A stretch of 64,000 nucleotides of DNA, from the NCBI GenBank assembly GCA_964453155.1, contig CAYVQU010000007.1, positions 1 to 64,000 on the forward strand, written 5' to 3'. This document shows, one piece after another, positions 37,201 to 46,959 of the stretch. Below the pieces are notes generated by a model. It was not told the DNA's origin, did not search any database, and saw only the letters and a program-made list of their open reading frames with translations. Source of the stretch: CAYVQU01 sp964453155. GTDB lineage: Bacteria > Chloroflexota > Anaerolineae > Anaerolineales > UBA11858. The position numbers and the translations under genes were made by a program. Within the stretch, counting starts at the first letter, position 1; the number at the start of each line of letters is the position of its first letter.

Positions 37201-40200
37201 GTGTTCTTGCAACCGGGGATCATCGGCGAAGATGTTCGACGGTTGACGGGTACGAATAACTTGCTGTGTCAGAGGATAGCTTTCAAGCGGGATGCTCTCA
37301 CCGATCGTTGACTCACCGGCAGTAAGTTCGGGGTATGAACCCGACCGGATCATGTTTTCGCCTTGGAGCATGAACAAACTGACCGAGTCAGCTTCAGCAG
37401 CTTGGGCCACACTATTGATGAGGGTTTTGCTGACATCTTCAAAACTCAGCGATTCACTCAATTCAGAGGTTGTCGATTGAATGATTTGCAGGTCTTCGAG
37501 TTGTTGCTGGGTTTGGGAGAATAAGCGGGAGTTCTCGATGGCGGAAGCTGCTTGACCGATAATTGTTTCAGCCAATCGTATCTCTTCTTCAGTGAATCGG
37601 CGACCAGCCTCGAGAATATCGAGGCCCACGGTGCCGATCACGCGACCAGCACTGATCAATGGCATTATTGCCAGGGACACAACTCCATGAGATTTCATCA
37701 CTTCATGGATCGGTGCCGTGATGGGATCATTTTGGGCGTCATCGACAACCAGGGATTGCCCAGTTTCAATTACTTTTTGCGAAGATAGATTGCCTTCCAC
37801 GGGTAGCTCAACGCCTACCGCTGAGGGGCGTTCTGGATTGGGTGAATATGCCGCGATAATTGTGAAAGTGGTCCGGGCGTTATTAAGCAAGGCAATGCCC
37901 GTTTGAATATTCAAGGCCCGGCCTAATTCCGAAGCCACAATATCCAAACTTACTGACAGGTCCAAAGAACTGGCCACTTGTGAAACGATGTTGTTAATCA
38001 AGGCTAATTCTTCACTGCGTTGTTGGGTCTGGTCGAAGAACTCGACGTTCTGCAGCGAGATCGCAGTTTGACTGGCGATAGAGGCCAGAAGATCCCTTTG
38101 ACGGGTGTCATAAAGGCGGGGCGTAGTAACACTTTGAACCGTAATAACGCCAACAACCTTTTCACCAACCAACATAGGAACCCCCAACCAACAGAGTGGC
38201 GGTCCACTGTCGCCCAGCGGTACAAATTCAGCCCCCAAATTTTCCATGTGGGTAAGGACATCATCTTCGAGCAATAAGGCTTCACCATTCTTGAGAATAT
38301 ATCCGGTTAAGCCCTTTCCTGCTGGTTGGGTAAAAGTTTCGGCGGGTTCACCGTTAAAAACGTTGAACTCGACAGAAATTTCGGTCTGTTCATCATCAAA
38401 AGTTGCAATGAAAAAATTAGTTGTATCGAGTAATTGGGAGGTGTACCGATAGACAGTTTCAAAAACTTGTTCCCGTTCCAAAATTGTGGTCAATTCCCGT
38501 CCCATATCATTGAGAATTGAAAGATCATCGGTTTGTTTTTGAGTCGCCTGGAATAAACGGGCGGTCTGGATCGCGATCGCCGATTGGCGGGCAATTGAGA
38601 TTAATAAATCTTGATGATGTTCGTTGAAAACATGGGGCGTATCCGCATTTTGAGTGGCGATGACACCCAAAACATCATCACCAATAATCAAAGGTACCCC
38701 CAACCAAGATTGAGCTGGGGCACCGATAATAATTTTTTCAAGACCTAATTCTTTGATAACCTCTTCAATATTTTCTGAGATGAGCAGTGGTTTTTTCGTA
38801 TCGATTACGTGTTGGGTTAATCCCCGCCGTTTTTTCATGGTGGGGATATTGGATAATTCACCTTGTTCATAAACTAAGGGGAAGGAGACAGTATCATTTC
38901 GTTGGTTATAAAGCGAAATAAAGAAATAAGTCGTATCCATCAACCGAGATGAGTACTCGTGGATGGTGCCCATGATTTCATCCAAATCGAACAGTGTGCT
39001 GAGCACGCGACTCATCTCATTGAGAACGGCCAATTCTGCAGCCTGATCTTGGGTTTGCTCAAAGAGGTTGGCATTTTCAATTGCGACCCCAATTTGCTGA
39101 CCAACTGCCGAAAGCAGCGAGATATCGTTGCTTTCGGGCGACAATTTCTGGGTTGAAAATGTACACAACGTCCCTAGAATCTCCCCTTTGGCTTCGAGCG
39201 GTACCCCCTGATAGGATTGATACCCTAAGTTTATGGGGCCAGAGACTTCTATATCTGTAATTTTTGACAGATCATCGAAGTAAATCGGTTCTTTCCCCAG
39301 GTAAACCATTTCACATAAAGAACCTTCAAGTCCGTTTTCTTGAATACTCAATAACATCGCTTCCGGTAATTCATGTGCCAGGAGATCAAGTTTTCCGGTA
39401 TATGCATTTGCGATTGTAATGAGCCCGATTTCTGAATCGATCGTATTGAGTACCAGGTCCAATACTTCCTTTAGGGTCGTTTGTAATTCGAGAGAACTAC
39501 TCGCCACATTAGTGATGCTCAATAGTGATTCGGTTTCTGATAAAGCCTCTTGAACTTGGTCAAGAAGCCGGCGGTTTTCTAGGTTGGAACCTATAACGGC
39601 AACCAATTGTTGTAGTAGATTTTCATCGCGGGATCCATACGCATTGGGTTTCAGACTACCAATATTCAGAGTCCCCACAATTTGGGTACCAAAGGCGACC
39701 GGCGCGACCATGAACGATCTCACCGCGCCTAAGGCTTCTTGGTTCGTATCAGGAACAACAATTGTTCTGTTTTGTTGGACCACGCTTTCCAGGGTTGAAT
39801 CGGCCAGTGGAACGATATCACCAATGACGGTTGTGCCGGTTTCCCCCCGGATTGCAACCACTTCAATGGCATCTTGAGTGGGCACCAACATCGCCAAGGT
39901 TATCCGATCGGCAGTGAAAATTTGCTCAGATTTTGTGGTAATAAAGTTGTACGCCTCAGGAAAACTTTCAGCCCGGCTAAGTTCTTCACTGAGGTCGTTC
40001 AAGAGGGCCAGCCGGCGCACCAATTCTTCTGTTTCAGAAAGTGCGGCCTGGGTTTGTGAAAACAGATTCGAGTTTTGAATGGCGATCGCACTTTGGCTGG
40101 CGATGGCCACTAATAATTCCAGGTCCTGATCTGAAAAATGATGTGAGGCTTTGTTTTGGACACAAATAATACCTAAAGCCCGGTCTCCAATTGCCAGGGG

Positions 40201-42894
40201 AACGCCCAACCAACTTTGGGACATTTCACCGACTAACTTTACTTCAATACCATGCGCCTCCATCCAGTCCAGCAGGTTTTCTGTGATCAGGGTGGGTTGC
40301 CGCGAGCGCAGCACATATTCCGTCAGACCATCCCCCATTGGGCGAGTAGGTATTTGAATTTCTTGACTGTCTTCAACCGAAAATGGGAAAGAAAGTTCGT
40401 CGGTTTCCGCGTTGTATAGGGCGATAAATAAGGTTGAAGTATCAATCAGCCGAGACCCATACATATAAATATTTTGGATAATGGAATTGATATCCAAGTT
40501 TTGTGATAGGGTTCGGCTCATCTCATTGAGGACTTGTAACTCACTGGCGCGGGCCTGGGTTTGATCGAACAGGTTCGCGTTTTGCAGCGCATTTGCCACC
40601 TGATCTGCCATGGTTTGTAGGATGGCCACATCCTCGCCACTAAAAGCCTCTACTAATGAGCTTTGAATAGTCATTGCCCCAATCACCTGGCCACGGCTAA
40701 TCAAGGGCAAGGCAATTTCTGTTTGAGTTTCCGGTAAAAGCGGGTTTACAAACCGGGTGGTTGAAGTCGTAATTTGCTCGGGAGTTTGCGGTTCGGCGCT
40801 GCGAATACATTCCCCAATCATTGAACCCCCACCAATCTCTAATTGGTGACCGCGTTCAATTTGAATCCGCCCAGCCTCCCCAGTACCCGCGCGCAATACG
40901 GCCCAGCGACCGGGTTCCTGGGTTAGTTCGCCACTATGATCAACAAGAAATAAACCAACATAATACAAGTCAAAGCGGTCTTGAATCAGGTTTACAGTTT
41001 GCTGAATGAGCGGGTTAGGTTCCAGGATTGAACTTGCAGCGCGGGATACTTCTGCGGCGGTTTGCAACTGAACACTGCGGCGTTTAATTTGTTCGAACAA
41101 ACGGGCATTTCGGATTGCAACCGAAGCCTGGGCTGCAATCGCACTAACCAGATCAACAGTTTCTTCGTTATAGGCATTGGGCACCGAATGATCTAAAAAG
41201 AGCAAACCGATCGTATCTTCACCGGCCAATAATGGGGCTCCAATCCAGGAACGAACATGTTCGATCCCTTCAACCTTCTCCCACAAAGGATGTTCATGGG
41301 TGTCTGGGATGATGAGCGGGGTTTTGGTATCAACAATGGACTTGACCAAGGGATCTTCTGTTAGCGGTCGTAACAGCCGGGGCGAGGCGTCTAATTTTTC
41401 GTCCCCTATTTTGCTGAAGGCCGTCAGGAGACGACGCTGGTCGCCTTCAACACTTTGCAGTGAAGCGGTTGAGAATTCAACCACATCTGTTAACTGAGCC
41501 AATAATCGGTTACCCACATCTTCCAGTTCGAGGGTGGCGCCAACCACCCGGGCAGTCTCACTCAACGTGTCCGCGATTTGCCGGCGGCGCTGCTCCTCCT
41601 GGAAAAGCTGTGAGTTGGCCAGGGCTGTAGCAACCTGGTTGGCCATCGCGTTCAATAACTCAACATCACCTTGAGTGAAATTGTTTTGATCCGGCCGATT
41701 AATCGTTGTTATTGTCCCGAAAACTTCATCGCGGTAGATTAGAGGAACGACGATCAAAGACCCCGCTTCGGTTTGCTCCCGGACTTTTCGAGCTTCGGCA
41801 GACTCCCGCAGATCAATTTTCTCTTTAAGAGAAAGTGCGGGTTCGCGTTCTCGCATACACCACCCCGTCAAACCGTCCATTAAATCGGAATATGTGTTTT
41901 CGTTGATTTCAATAGGGGGGGCATTACTCTCAAAGAAGTGGGTTAATATTTCTTTTTGGGTGTCAAAAACAGCAATTAAGGTGCGATTAGCCGGTAGAAC
42001 CTTCGTAATTGAATCAATAACCGCCTGAAGTAATTCTTCGAGATTTTCGAATGCAATTGCAGCCTGGCCCACGTTGTATAGGGCCTCGGTTCGCGACAGG
42101 GATACTTGGGTTTCCTGAAACAATCGGGCATTCTCGAGGGCAAGAGCCAACTGGTCAGCCACTTGCTCTACCAGCCGTAGTTCATCCTGGTTCCATTTTC
42201 GATTGGGGTCTGGGTCGATGATCTCCATCAATCCTAATGATTGATCTTGGAGATCAACCGGTACGGCTAAGGTTGCGGGAGCTTCGGCCGTGGCCTCAAT
42301 GGCGATACTCTCTCGTTTCAAAGCACTGGCCCGGCCGACATCTGTTAGGGGTTGGGTTACCGATAAAACTTGGTCGGCCTCGATGGCCACTCCTAATGCC
42401 TGGAAATCGGATGATAATGTTTGGGTGGATCGCTGACCGGGGTGTTCACCTTCACCCTGACCGACCGGTGGTTGAAACTTGTTGTCGGTTGGCTCAGCTA
42501 TTACCTGATTTAAACCTTGCCAGCCAATAACCTGATTTTCGTCATCAAAGATCGGTTTAATATTGACTCGAACCAATAAATCGATCCCCGAAGGAACCTC
42601 GAAATTTATTTCAAGTTCATGAAACTGCGGGTCTTCCGCAATAACCATTTCCAGGGTCTTAGCCGATTCTGCTGTCACCAGATATGAGCAGATCGATTTT
42701 CCAATAAAAGTCTCTGGGGCATACCCTAAGATGCTTTCAACTTCAGGGCTGCACGCGACATATCGACCTGCCGGGTCACATTCCCAAATCCAACCCGAGA
42801 TGTTCTCATCTTCGGAGGTGGTTTTGGAAGCCTTGTCCTCTAAATCTGAAAACAGATCGTTAAGCCGGTTGTGTAATTCTTTCTGTTTTGACAT
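34276..42894 (-). CDS. Giant hybrid histidine kinase: PAS, about 14 GAFs, HisKA, HATPase, receiver
   Basis: 2872 residues, no membrane segment. A PAS domain is at about 25-145 (DPAGRYVACSPEVESILGYAP). About fourteen GAF modules follow to about residue 2490; each ends with a helix of the type LADQVAxALxNARLFxxTQ. The first, after the PAS, is short. The phosphoacceptor is His2523 (FLANMSHELRTPLNSIIGFS); the ATPase has NLISNAAKFT, DTGLGIG and GTGLGLSI; the C-terminal receiver has Asp2805 in LDIMLPDHDG. Its start has AGGAG (42909-42905) and overlaps the parA end by 35 nt. No Hpt or DNA-binding domain follows, so the output partner is not evident. It probably collects the signals of the eight kinase-less sensors upstream. 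Confidence 0.92.
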   Translation of the reverse strand: MSKQKELHNRLNDLFSDLEDKASKTTSEDENISGWIWECDPAGRYVACSPEVESILGYAPETFIGKSICSYLVTAESAKTLEMVIAEDPQFHELEINFEVPSGIDLLVRVNIKPIFDDENQVIGWQGLNQVIAEPTDNKFQPPVGQGEGEHPGQRSTQTLSSDFQALGVAIEADQVLSVTQPLTDVGRASALKRESIAIEATAEAPATLAVPVDLQDQSLGLMEIIDPDPNRKWNQDELRLVEQVADQLALALENARLFQETQVSLSRTEALYNVGQAAIAFENLEELLQAVIDSITKVLPANRTLIAVFDTQKEILTHFFESNAPPIEINENTYSDLMDGLTGWCMREREPALSLKEKIDLRESAEARKVREQTEAGSLIVVPLIYRDEVFGTITTINRPDQNNFTQGDVELLNAMANQVATALANSQLFQEEQRRRQIADTLSETARVVGATLELEDVGNRLLAQLTDVVEFSTASLQSVEGDQRRLLTAFSKIGDEKLDASPRLLRPLTEDPLVKSIVDTKTPLIIPDTHEHPLWEKVEGIEHVRSWIGAPLLAGEDTIGLLFLDHSVPNAYNEETVDLVSAIAAQASVAIRNARLFEQIKRRSVQLQTAAEVSRAASSILEPNPLIQQTVNLIQDRFDLYYVGLFLVDHSGELTQEPGRWAVLRAGTGEAGRIQIERGHQLEIGGGSMIGECIRSAEPQTPEQITTSTTRFVNPLLPETQTEIALPLISRGQVIGAMTIQSSLVEAFSGEDVAILQTMADQVANALQNANLFDQTQARASELQVLNEMSRTLSQNLDINSIIQNIYMYGSRLIDTSTLFIALYNAETDELSFPFSVEDSQEIQIPTRPMGDGLTEYVLRSRQPTLITENLLDWMEAHGIEVKLVGEMSQSWLGVPLAIGDRALGIICVQNKASHHFSDQDLELLVAIASQSAIAIQNSNLFSQTQAALSETEELVRRLALLNDLSEELSRAESFPEAYNFITTKSEQIFTADRITLAMLVPTQDAIEVVAIRGETGTTVIGDIVPLADSTLESVVQQNRTIVVPDTNQEALGAVRSFMVAPVAFGTQIVGTLNIGSLKPNAYGSRDENLLQQLVAVIGSNLENRRLLDQVQEALSETESLLSITNVASSSLELQTTLKEVLDLVLNTIDSEIGLITIANAYTGKLDLLAHELPEAMLLSIQENGLEGSLCEMVYLGKEPIYFDDLSKITDIEVSGPINLGYQSYQGVPLEAKGEILGTLCTFSTQKLSPESNDISLLSAVGQQIGVAIENANLFEQTQDQAAELAVLNEMSRVLSTLFDLDEIMGTIHEYSSRLMDTTYFFISLYNQRNDTVSFPLVYEQGELSNIPTMKKRRGLTQHVIDTKKPLLISENIEEVIKELGLEKIIIGAPAQSWLGVPLIIGDDVLGVIATQNADTPHVFNEHHQDLLISIARQSAIAIQTARLFQATQKQTDDLSILNDMGRELTTILEREQVFETVYRYTSQLLDTTNFFIATFDDEQTEISVEFNVFNGEPAETFTQPAGKGLTGYILKNGEALLLEDDVLTHMENLGAEFVPLGDSGPPLCWLGVPMLVGEKVVGVITVQSVTTPRLYDTRQRDLLASIASQTAISLQNVEFFDQTQQRSEELALINNIVSQVASSLDLSVSLDIVASELGRALNIQTGIALLNNARTTFTIIAAYSPNPERPSAVGVELPVEGNLSSQKVIETGQSLVVDDAQNDPITAPIHEVMKSHGVVSLAIMPLISAGRVIGTVGLDILEAGRRFTEEEIRLAETIIGQAASAIENSRLFSQTQQQLEDLQIIQSTTSELSESLSFEDVSKTLINSVAQAAEADSVSLFMLQGENMIRSGSYPELTAGESTIGESIPLESYPLTQQVIRTRQPSNIFADDPRLQEHARENFKAAGIAANATVPMVGPEGVIGVISLNRQTPKGTFANEDIRMATTLANQAAIAIQNSRLFDQVETALNEMAALYQASSELNTVQSYAEILSVLRNHSILGEGVVSVSVSLFDQVWDTDTQPEWLIPIARWNKLTEGPREKNQRYPLSAWSTAEDLLNPGEAVIITDIANDPRLDEVGRQVYVDHYQADSLVFAPLVAGGQWFGHIIAIYEIKQDFAENDIRQMMSLVGQAAVAIQNIRSLEDSIRKAGQLETAAEIARDTSATLSQEELLIRSVNSVRDRFDFYHSSIFLLDETGQNAVIQAATGEAGVQMMETGHGLAVGSKSIIGAVTASGEYLVINDVSQDKTHQPHPLLPDTAAELAIPLKIGNRVIGALDVQATEIDTFQDDDITVLQTLADQISVAIANARAYQAVQEAIAETERRVQDLTTLSDASQNLSRAPLETREVANVISLQIANLIPDEASCSIALLDSIDPNSMITISSLGLTEGHQGLDDDPSIWNFALSEYPATAKVLETQEVLVVNIGDEDADPAEIAYMTENKVGTMVVLPLAVKGQTIGVIEIETRHNEYSFSDDEINLLMTLANQAAISLENARLYEEQFETAEQLRELDQLKSQFLANMSHELRTPLNSIIGFSRVIMKGIDGPVTDLQQQDLGAIYNAGQHLLKMINDILDISKIDAGKMELAFEDVIVTDIINSVMSTARGLIKDKPVELIAAIEEDLPIVNADSTRVRQILLNLISNAAKFTDEGSITMTARQQTNESGLPELYISVKDTGLGIGAADQDKLFEPFVQVDGSPTRATGGTGLGLSITSLLVELHGGEIGLVSEEGKGSDFFFTLPLDDRALLPPDVDGGNTVLAIDDDMQVIHLYERYLSGSEYDIVPLTDPSKTMEFARQIQPFAITLDIMLPDHDGWQLLEELQADPQTRNIPVIICSILEDIDKGFDLGATDYLVKPILGDDFVASLNRIKEYQ

Positions 42895-43642
42895 ATTGTG
42901 TCAACTCCTGCGCTAGAGTGGTATATTGCTGCGCACTCCGGCTGCTGGGGAGATAGTGGGTAATAGGTTGGCCAGCGATGGCACATTCACGCAATTTGCT
43001 GTCGGTTTGGATCATCGTATCGAAAACGGCCGCATCGAAAGTTGTTTTGAGTTGTTGACTCAGTGTATTATGCGAACCAATGCGGATATCAAGCATTGTT
43101 ATGAGAATCCGATATTTCAAACCTGGATTTTCAGATTTTCGAATGGATTGGATCATGCTCATCATATTGCGCAGTGCATAGGCTGAGAAATATTCTGCCT
43201 GGGTTGGGATAATTAACAAATCTGCCGCGGTGATGGCATTCAGCGTAACAACCCCTAGGGATGGCGGGCAATCCAAGATGATCAAGTCATAATGGGAAAT
43301 GGTTTCGAGCGCAGTTTTTAAGATTGATTTGTAATCTTGTCGGATCGGTAAAAAGCGCTCGGTTAATCCCATTTCAGAATTTGAGGGGATCAAATCTAAA
43401 CCAGGGATGGCGGTCTCACGAGAAACGCTGACCGGTTTTGCCGAGTAAAGCATCACATCCGCGATTGACCGCCGGACTTTATGGGGGGCAATCCCCATTG
43501 CCAAAGATAAATTGGCTTGCGGGTCTAAATCAACCAGCAAAACTTCGTATCCTTTCTCAACGAAAGCCCCGCCAATGGAAACCGCGGTAGTGGTTTTTGC
43601 CACTCCACCTTTTTCATTTGAAACTGCAATAACGTTCGTCAT
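42860..43642 (-). CDS. ParA/Soj/MinD-type ATPase, orphan
   Basis: A 260-residue P-loop ATPase. The deviant Walker A KGGVAKTT (11-18), the VLLVDLDPQANLS switch region and the Walker B LIILDCPPSLG define the ParA branch, which includes chromosome/plasmid partition and cluster-positioning proteins. No ParB gene is next to it and no parS sites are apparent. It sits between a GAF sensor (8 nt upstream) and the giant kinase, whose start lies 35 nt inside its 3' end. That linkage suggests a role in placing or organising the sensory complex rather than DNA partition; this is inference. Confidence 0.88.
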   Translation of the reverse strand: MTNVIAVSNEKGGVAKTTTAVSIGGAFVEKGYEVLLVDLDPQANLSLAMGIAPHKVRRSIADVMLYSAKPVSVSRETAIPGLDLIPSNSEMGLTERFLPIRQDYKSILKTALETISHYDLIILDCPPSLGVVTLNAITAADLLIIPTQAEYFSAYALRNMMSMIQSIRKSENPGLKYRILITMLDIRIGSHNTLSQQLKTTFDAAVFDTMIQTDSKLRECAIAGQPITHYLPSSRSAQQYTTLAQELTQYVKTERITQPA

Positions 43643-43650
43643 AACATCAT

Positions 43651-46600
43651 TTAAGAATTTGATTCTTTCGATTGGACCACGACTTGGGCGCGCTGGGCTT
43701 GTAAGGCCTCCCGGAGTTCGCTAGCTGCAGTGTGCAGCATCGCCTGAGGATCAGTGGTTGCTCGAATTTTGGTTGTAATTTCAGTTACCAGGCGCTCGCG
43801 GGCGGCCCGCCGTTGGGTGGTATCGAGCAAGCGCAAGGTTTCGGCTGCCAGACCAAACTGCTCGCTGACAGCCTCAGCAATCGCAATATCATCGGGTGAC
43901 CAAGAGTCTTTGTCGGGAGGTAAATTGAAGCCCAAAGCCCCAATGGGTTCATCGCGAAGTAGCACGGGGACGGCCAAGATTGTATTGGTGCCATTCTCGT
44001 CTGCTAAAACGATGGAACGCTTTTCTTGCATGGCGACTTGTACTTCAGGTAGTAACTCATTTCCTAATGGAATGATATCGGCATCCGTACTTTGATATCC
44101 GGTTTTTGTCTGATTTTGTGTGAATTCAGACCAGGCCTGGGTCAAGTAACGCCGTTGCGTGCGTTCTAACTCAACCAGCGCAGTTTGGGTTTGTTCGAAC
44201 AGACGAGTATTTTGAATCGCGCTGGCAATCTGGTTGGCCATCGTAGTCAGACTGGCAGCATCTTCGGGGGTGAATGCATGAGCTGCCGTGCTCTGAATAG
44301 TGAGGGCCCCAAATGTAGATCCTCGGCTGGTCAGCGGTAAGGCCATCTCTGAGCGGGTGTCTGGTAAGTGGGGGTTGCGTAAGTGTATCGGTGCTTGCTC
44401 CACTTCAAGCTGAACATCAGCTTGACCGCTCTCAATACACCGACCGATCATGGATCCGCCACCGACCTCTAATTTCCAGTTTTGAGCCAACATTTGCTGC
44501 CCCGCCTCGCCGGTACCGGCCTGGAGGTCGGCCCATTGCTGGCTCTCATCTACCAGGAATAAACCCACATAGTAGAGATTGAACCGATCGCGGATGACGT
44601 CCACAACACGAGGGAGCAAAACATCAACATCCAAGATGGATGAGATTGCACCCGCAACTTCTGCCGCGGCACTTAATTGGGCCGACCGTCGTTCATTCAA
44701 AGCTAGGCTGGCTTGCATTTCATCAAACAATCGGGTATTCATCAATGCCGCGGAAATCTGGTTGGCAACTGAAGTTGCTAGACCCAGATCCATATTTGTA
44801 AAGTCAGGACTTTCGAGGCGTTTGATGAGCGTCATTGTGCCGAAGGTTTCGCGCTGAGAATGTAGCGGCGCGATGATAATTGAACCAGCTCCGAAATCTT
44901 CCCGCCTTTTTTGTGCCTCCGGGCTTTCACGGGGATCGGGGATCATTGTTTTTGGAGAGAAAATGGGTTCCAGATCGCGCAATGCCAACCCACTTAACCC
45001 CTCCCATAACTCTCCATAACTGGCTCGATCAAATTCTTCTGGGGCGTGGGGGCCAGCCATGCTCACCAACTCAACGGTTTCAGTAGCGGTATCGATGATG
45101 TTGATTACTACGATATCGGCCTGAGTCCCATCAGCAGTCCCTTCTACGGCTGCCTGGACCGCCTCAGCCACGCTGGTAACATCTCTTAGCCGACGGCTGG
45201 TAATATTGAGGATATTAGCGCGATTGAGGGCCGCACTGGTGGTGACCGAGAGTTTTAGCCCATGAAGACTACTGCTGATATATTCGGCCAGATTGAGATA
45301 TTGGCTGCTAATTTGGGGGCTATATTCAAAGATCACATATCCGTGACTGGTTGTTTGGTGGTAAATAGGGCGGATGACCAATGAAACGGACTGCGTTTCT
45401 GGGAGAAGTTGATCAGGAATGATCTGACTTTTGGGGAGCAGCGTGTCGGTTAAAACCCCGGTGGAAGTAAAAAGGATGGGGATTTGATACTGGTTCGCGG
45501 CAATTTCGTTATCGGGTTGTAAAATCAACCCAAAACCAGGGACGCCTAAAAATTGCAGCCCGTTGGCCATGATTTCGTAAAATGTAGGAAAATCCGCGGC
45601 AGTATTGAGGGCTTGTCCCCATTCACGAATATTGGTTGTGAATTGTTCGGTTGAATTTTGGCGCTGCTTCTGACCTCGAAGGGCGATATCACTTAACAGG
45701 GTTTGGGATTGAAATAGCCAGGTTTCGATTTGGGCACTTAACGTCAACTCCTTGAAATCAGGCGGTAATAGGAATTGCCGCAGAAATCTCAGCATGTTTT
45801 GCCAGTGTTGAAGTTGGTCGGTTTGAGTTTGAAGTTGTGTGAATATCCGATTAACTGACCGGATAAATTTGGTTTCATCCTGGGTTTTGATGACGGCCGC
45901 AAAAGCAGCGATCAGGTCTGCCGTCGCCCAGGTTTCATTTGTTGGAATCTCTGCTTTCTCGTTGAGCATGGCGGAAAGCTTTTCTTTTTGTGGGGCTAAG
46001 GCGGTTACATCCAACCGGATTTCGGGTGGCGCGCCCTCGGTAGTTTGTGGCTGGATGGGCAAACATCCACAAGACTCCCTGGTCACCAGAGCGGTAGCCA
46101 GCCGGACGATTGGTTCAACTTCAATCCCGTTAATTTGTTTGAGCAGCAGTTCAACGGCCATCTGACCTTGTCGATGAATGGGTTGGTGGACAGTTGTGAG
46201 GGGCGGGGCTGAAAAATTCCCGTCTTCAATGTTATCGAAGCCGACGACTGCGATGTCTTGGGGAACATGCAGATCAAAAGATGGCAATGCGGCCATGATC
46301 CCAATTGCCATCGTGTCATCGACACATACAATGGCATCAACTTTGGCCTGACGATCTGTAAGCAAAGTTGTCACCGCCCCAGTAGGATCAGTATCAAAAT
46401 CAGGGGGAACCACTAAGTTGGGATCGAATTCGATCTCATGATCGTTCAGGGCGGCAAGATAAGCCTGGTATCGTTCTTCGGCCTCCGAATTCCCGGCATA
46501 TTGCTGAATGAAAGCAATATTTCGATAGCCATGATCGTCAATTAAGTGAGATACAGCCTGATACATCCCCGAATGGTTATCAATTAATAAACTGGGAATA

Positions 46601-46959
46601 TTTTCCAGCCCTAAAGCAATACTTACAGTGGGTAGGGAGGGAAATGTGGCCTGAATTGTTTGGCGAGCCTGTTCAGCAGTATCTGAAAATAACGTGCCGG
46701 AGGCAATAATTAACCCGGCAACTGTTTCGGCGGCTATCAGTTCGTAAATTGCGTTTTCTTGGGCTGCAAACGGTTCATTTCCCTGAAATCCTCCCCCAAT
46801 AAAAGTGACCAGGTTAACTTGAAGATTTTCAGCCGCCGCGACAACACCCTGCCATAAAGTTTGTTGATATCCCAGGGAAATATCATCAATGATGAACCCA
46901 ATTGTAGGGTATGAATTCCGTTGGCTTTGAGCGGCGTTCTGTTGGGCTGCAGTGGCCAT
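43651..46959 (-). CDS. LacI-like ligand-binding domain fused to GAF modules
   Basis: 1102 residues, no signal peptide, no membrane helix and no helix-turn-helix. Residues about 15-305 form a periplasmic-binding-protein fold of the LacI/GalR effector type (PTIGFIIDDISLGYQQTLWQGVV ... DAIVCVDDTMAIGIMAAL ... IAVVGFDNIEDG). Such domains bind sugars or purines, here in the cytoplasm. A helical region (about 320-430) is followed by GAF-like domains at about 445-560, 580-740, 755-930 and a short one at 950-1050 preceded by QAWSEF. The C-terminal stub RERLVTEITTKIRATTDPQAML matches the other sensors. No output domain. TAATG overlap with the preceding gene. Confidence 0.83.
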   Translation of the reverse strand: MATAAQQNAAQSQRNSYPTIGFIIDDISLGYQQTLWQGVVAAAENLQVNLVTFIGGGFQGNEPFAAQENAIYELIAAETVAGLIIASGTLFSDTAEQARQTIQATFPSLPTVSIALGLENIPSLLIDNHSGMYQAVSHLIDDHGYRNIAFIQQYAGNSEAEERYQAYLAALNDHEIEFDPNLVVPPDFDTDPTGAVTTLLTDRQAKVDAIVCVDDTMAIGIMAALPSFDLHVPQDIAVVGFDNIEDGNFSAPPLTTVHQPIHRQGQMAVELLLKQINGIEVEPIVRLATALVTRESCGCLPIQPQTTEGAPPEIRLDVTALAPQKEKLSAMLNEKAEIPTNETWATADLIAAFAAVIKTQDETKFIRSVNRIFTQLQTQTDQLQHWQNMLRFLRQFLLPPDFKELTLSAQIETWLFQSQTLLSDIALRGQKQRQNSTEQFTTNIREWGQALNTAADFPTFYEIMANGLQFLGVPGFGLILQPDNEIAANQYQIPILFTSTGVLTDTLLPKSQIIPDQLLPETQSVSLVIRPIYHQTTSHGYVIFEYSPQISSQYLNLAEYISSSLHGLKLSVTTSAALNRANILNITSRRLRDVTSVAEAVQAAVEGTADGTQADIVVINIIDTATETVELVSMAGPHAPEEFDRASYGELWEGLSGLALRDLEPIFSPKTMIPDPRESPEAQKRREDFGAGSIIIAPLHSQRETFGTMTLIKRLESPDFTNMDLGLATSVANQISAALMNTRLFDEMQASLALNERRSAQLSAAAEVAGAISSILDVDVLLPRVVDVIRDRFNLYYVGLFLVDESQQWADLQAGTGEAGQQMLAQNWKLEVGGGSMIGRCIESGQADVQLEVEQAPIHLRNPHLPDTRSEMALPLTSRGSTFGALTIQSTAAHAFTPEDAASLTTMANQIASAIQNTRLFEQTQTALVELERTQRRYLTQAWSEFTQNQTKTGYQSTDADIIPLGNELLPEVQVAMQEKRSIVLADENGTNTILAVPVLLRDEPIGALGFNLPPDKDSWSPDDIAIAEAVSEQFGLAAETLRLLDTTQRRAARERLVTEITTKIRATTDPQAMLHTAASELREALQAQRAQVVVQSKESNS

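Noticed and set aside
34276..42894. Many plus-strand frames of 60-100 codons opposite the giant kinase
   Set aside because: Recurrent because the GAF modules repeat; none has a ribosome site or a recognisable domain.
42860..43642. ParA as evidence of a plasmid or integrated element
   Set aside because: No ParB, parS, replication or transfer genes are near, and the surrounding genes are chromosomal metabolism and signalling.
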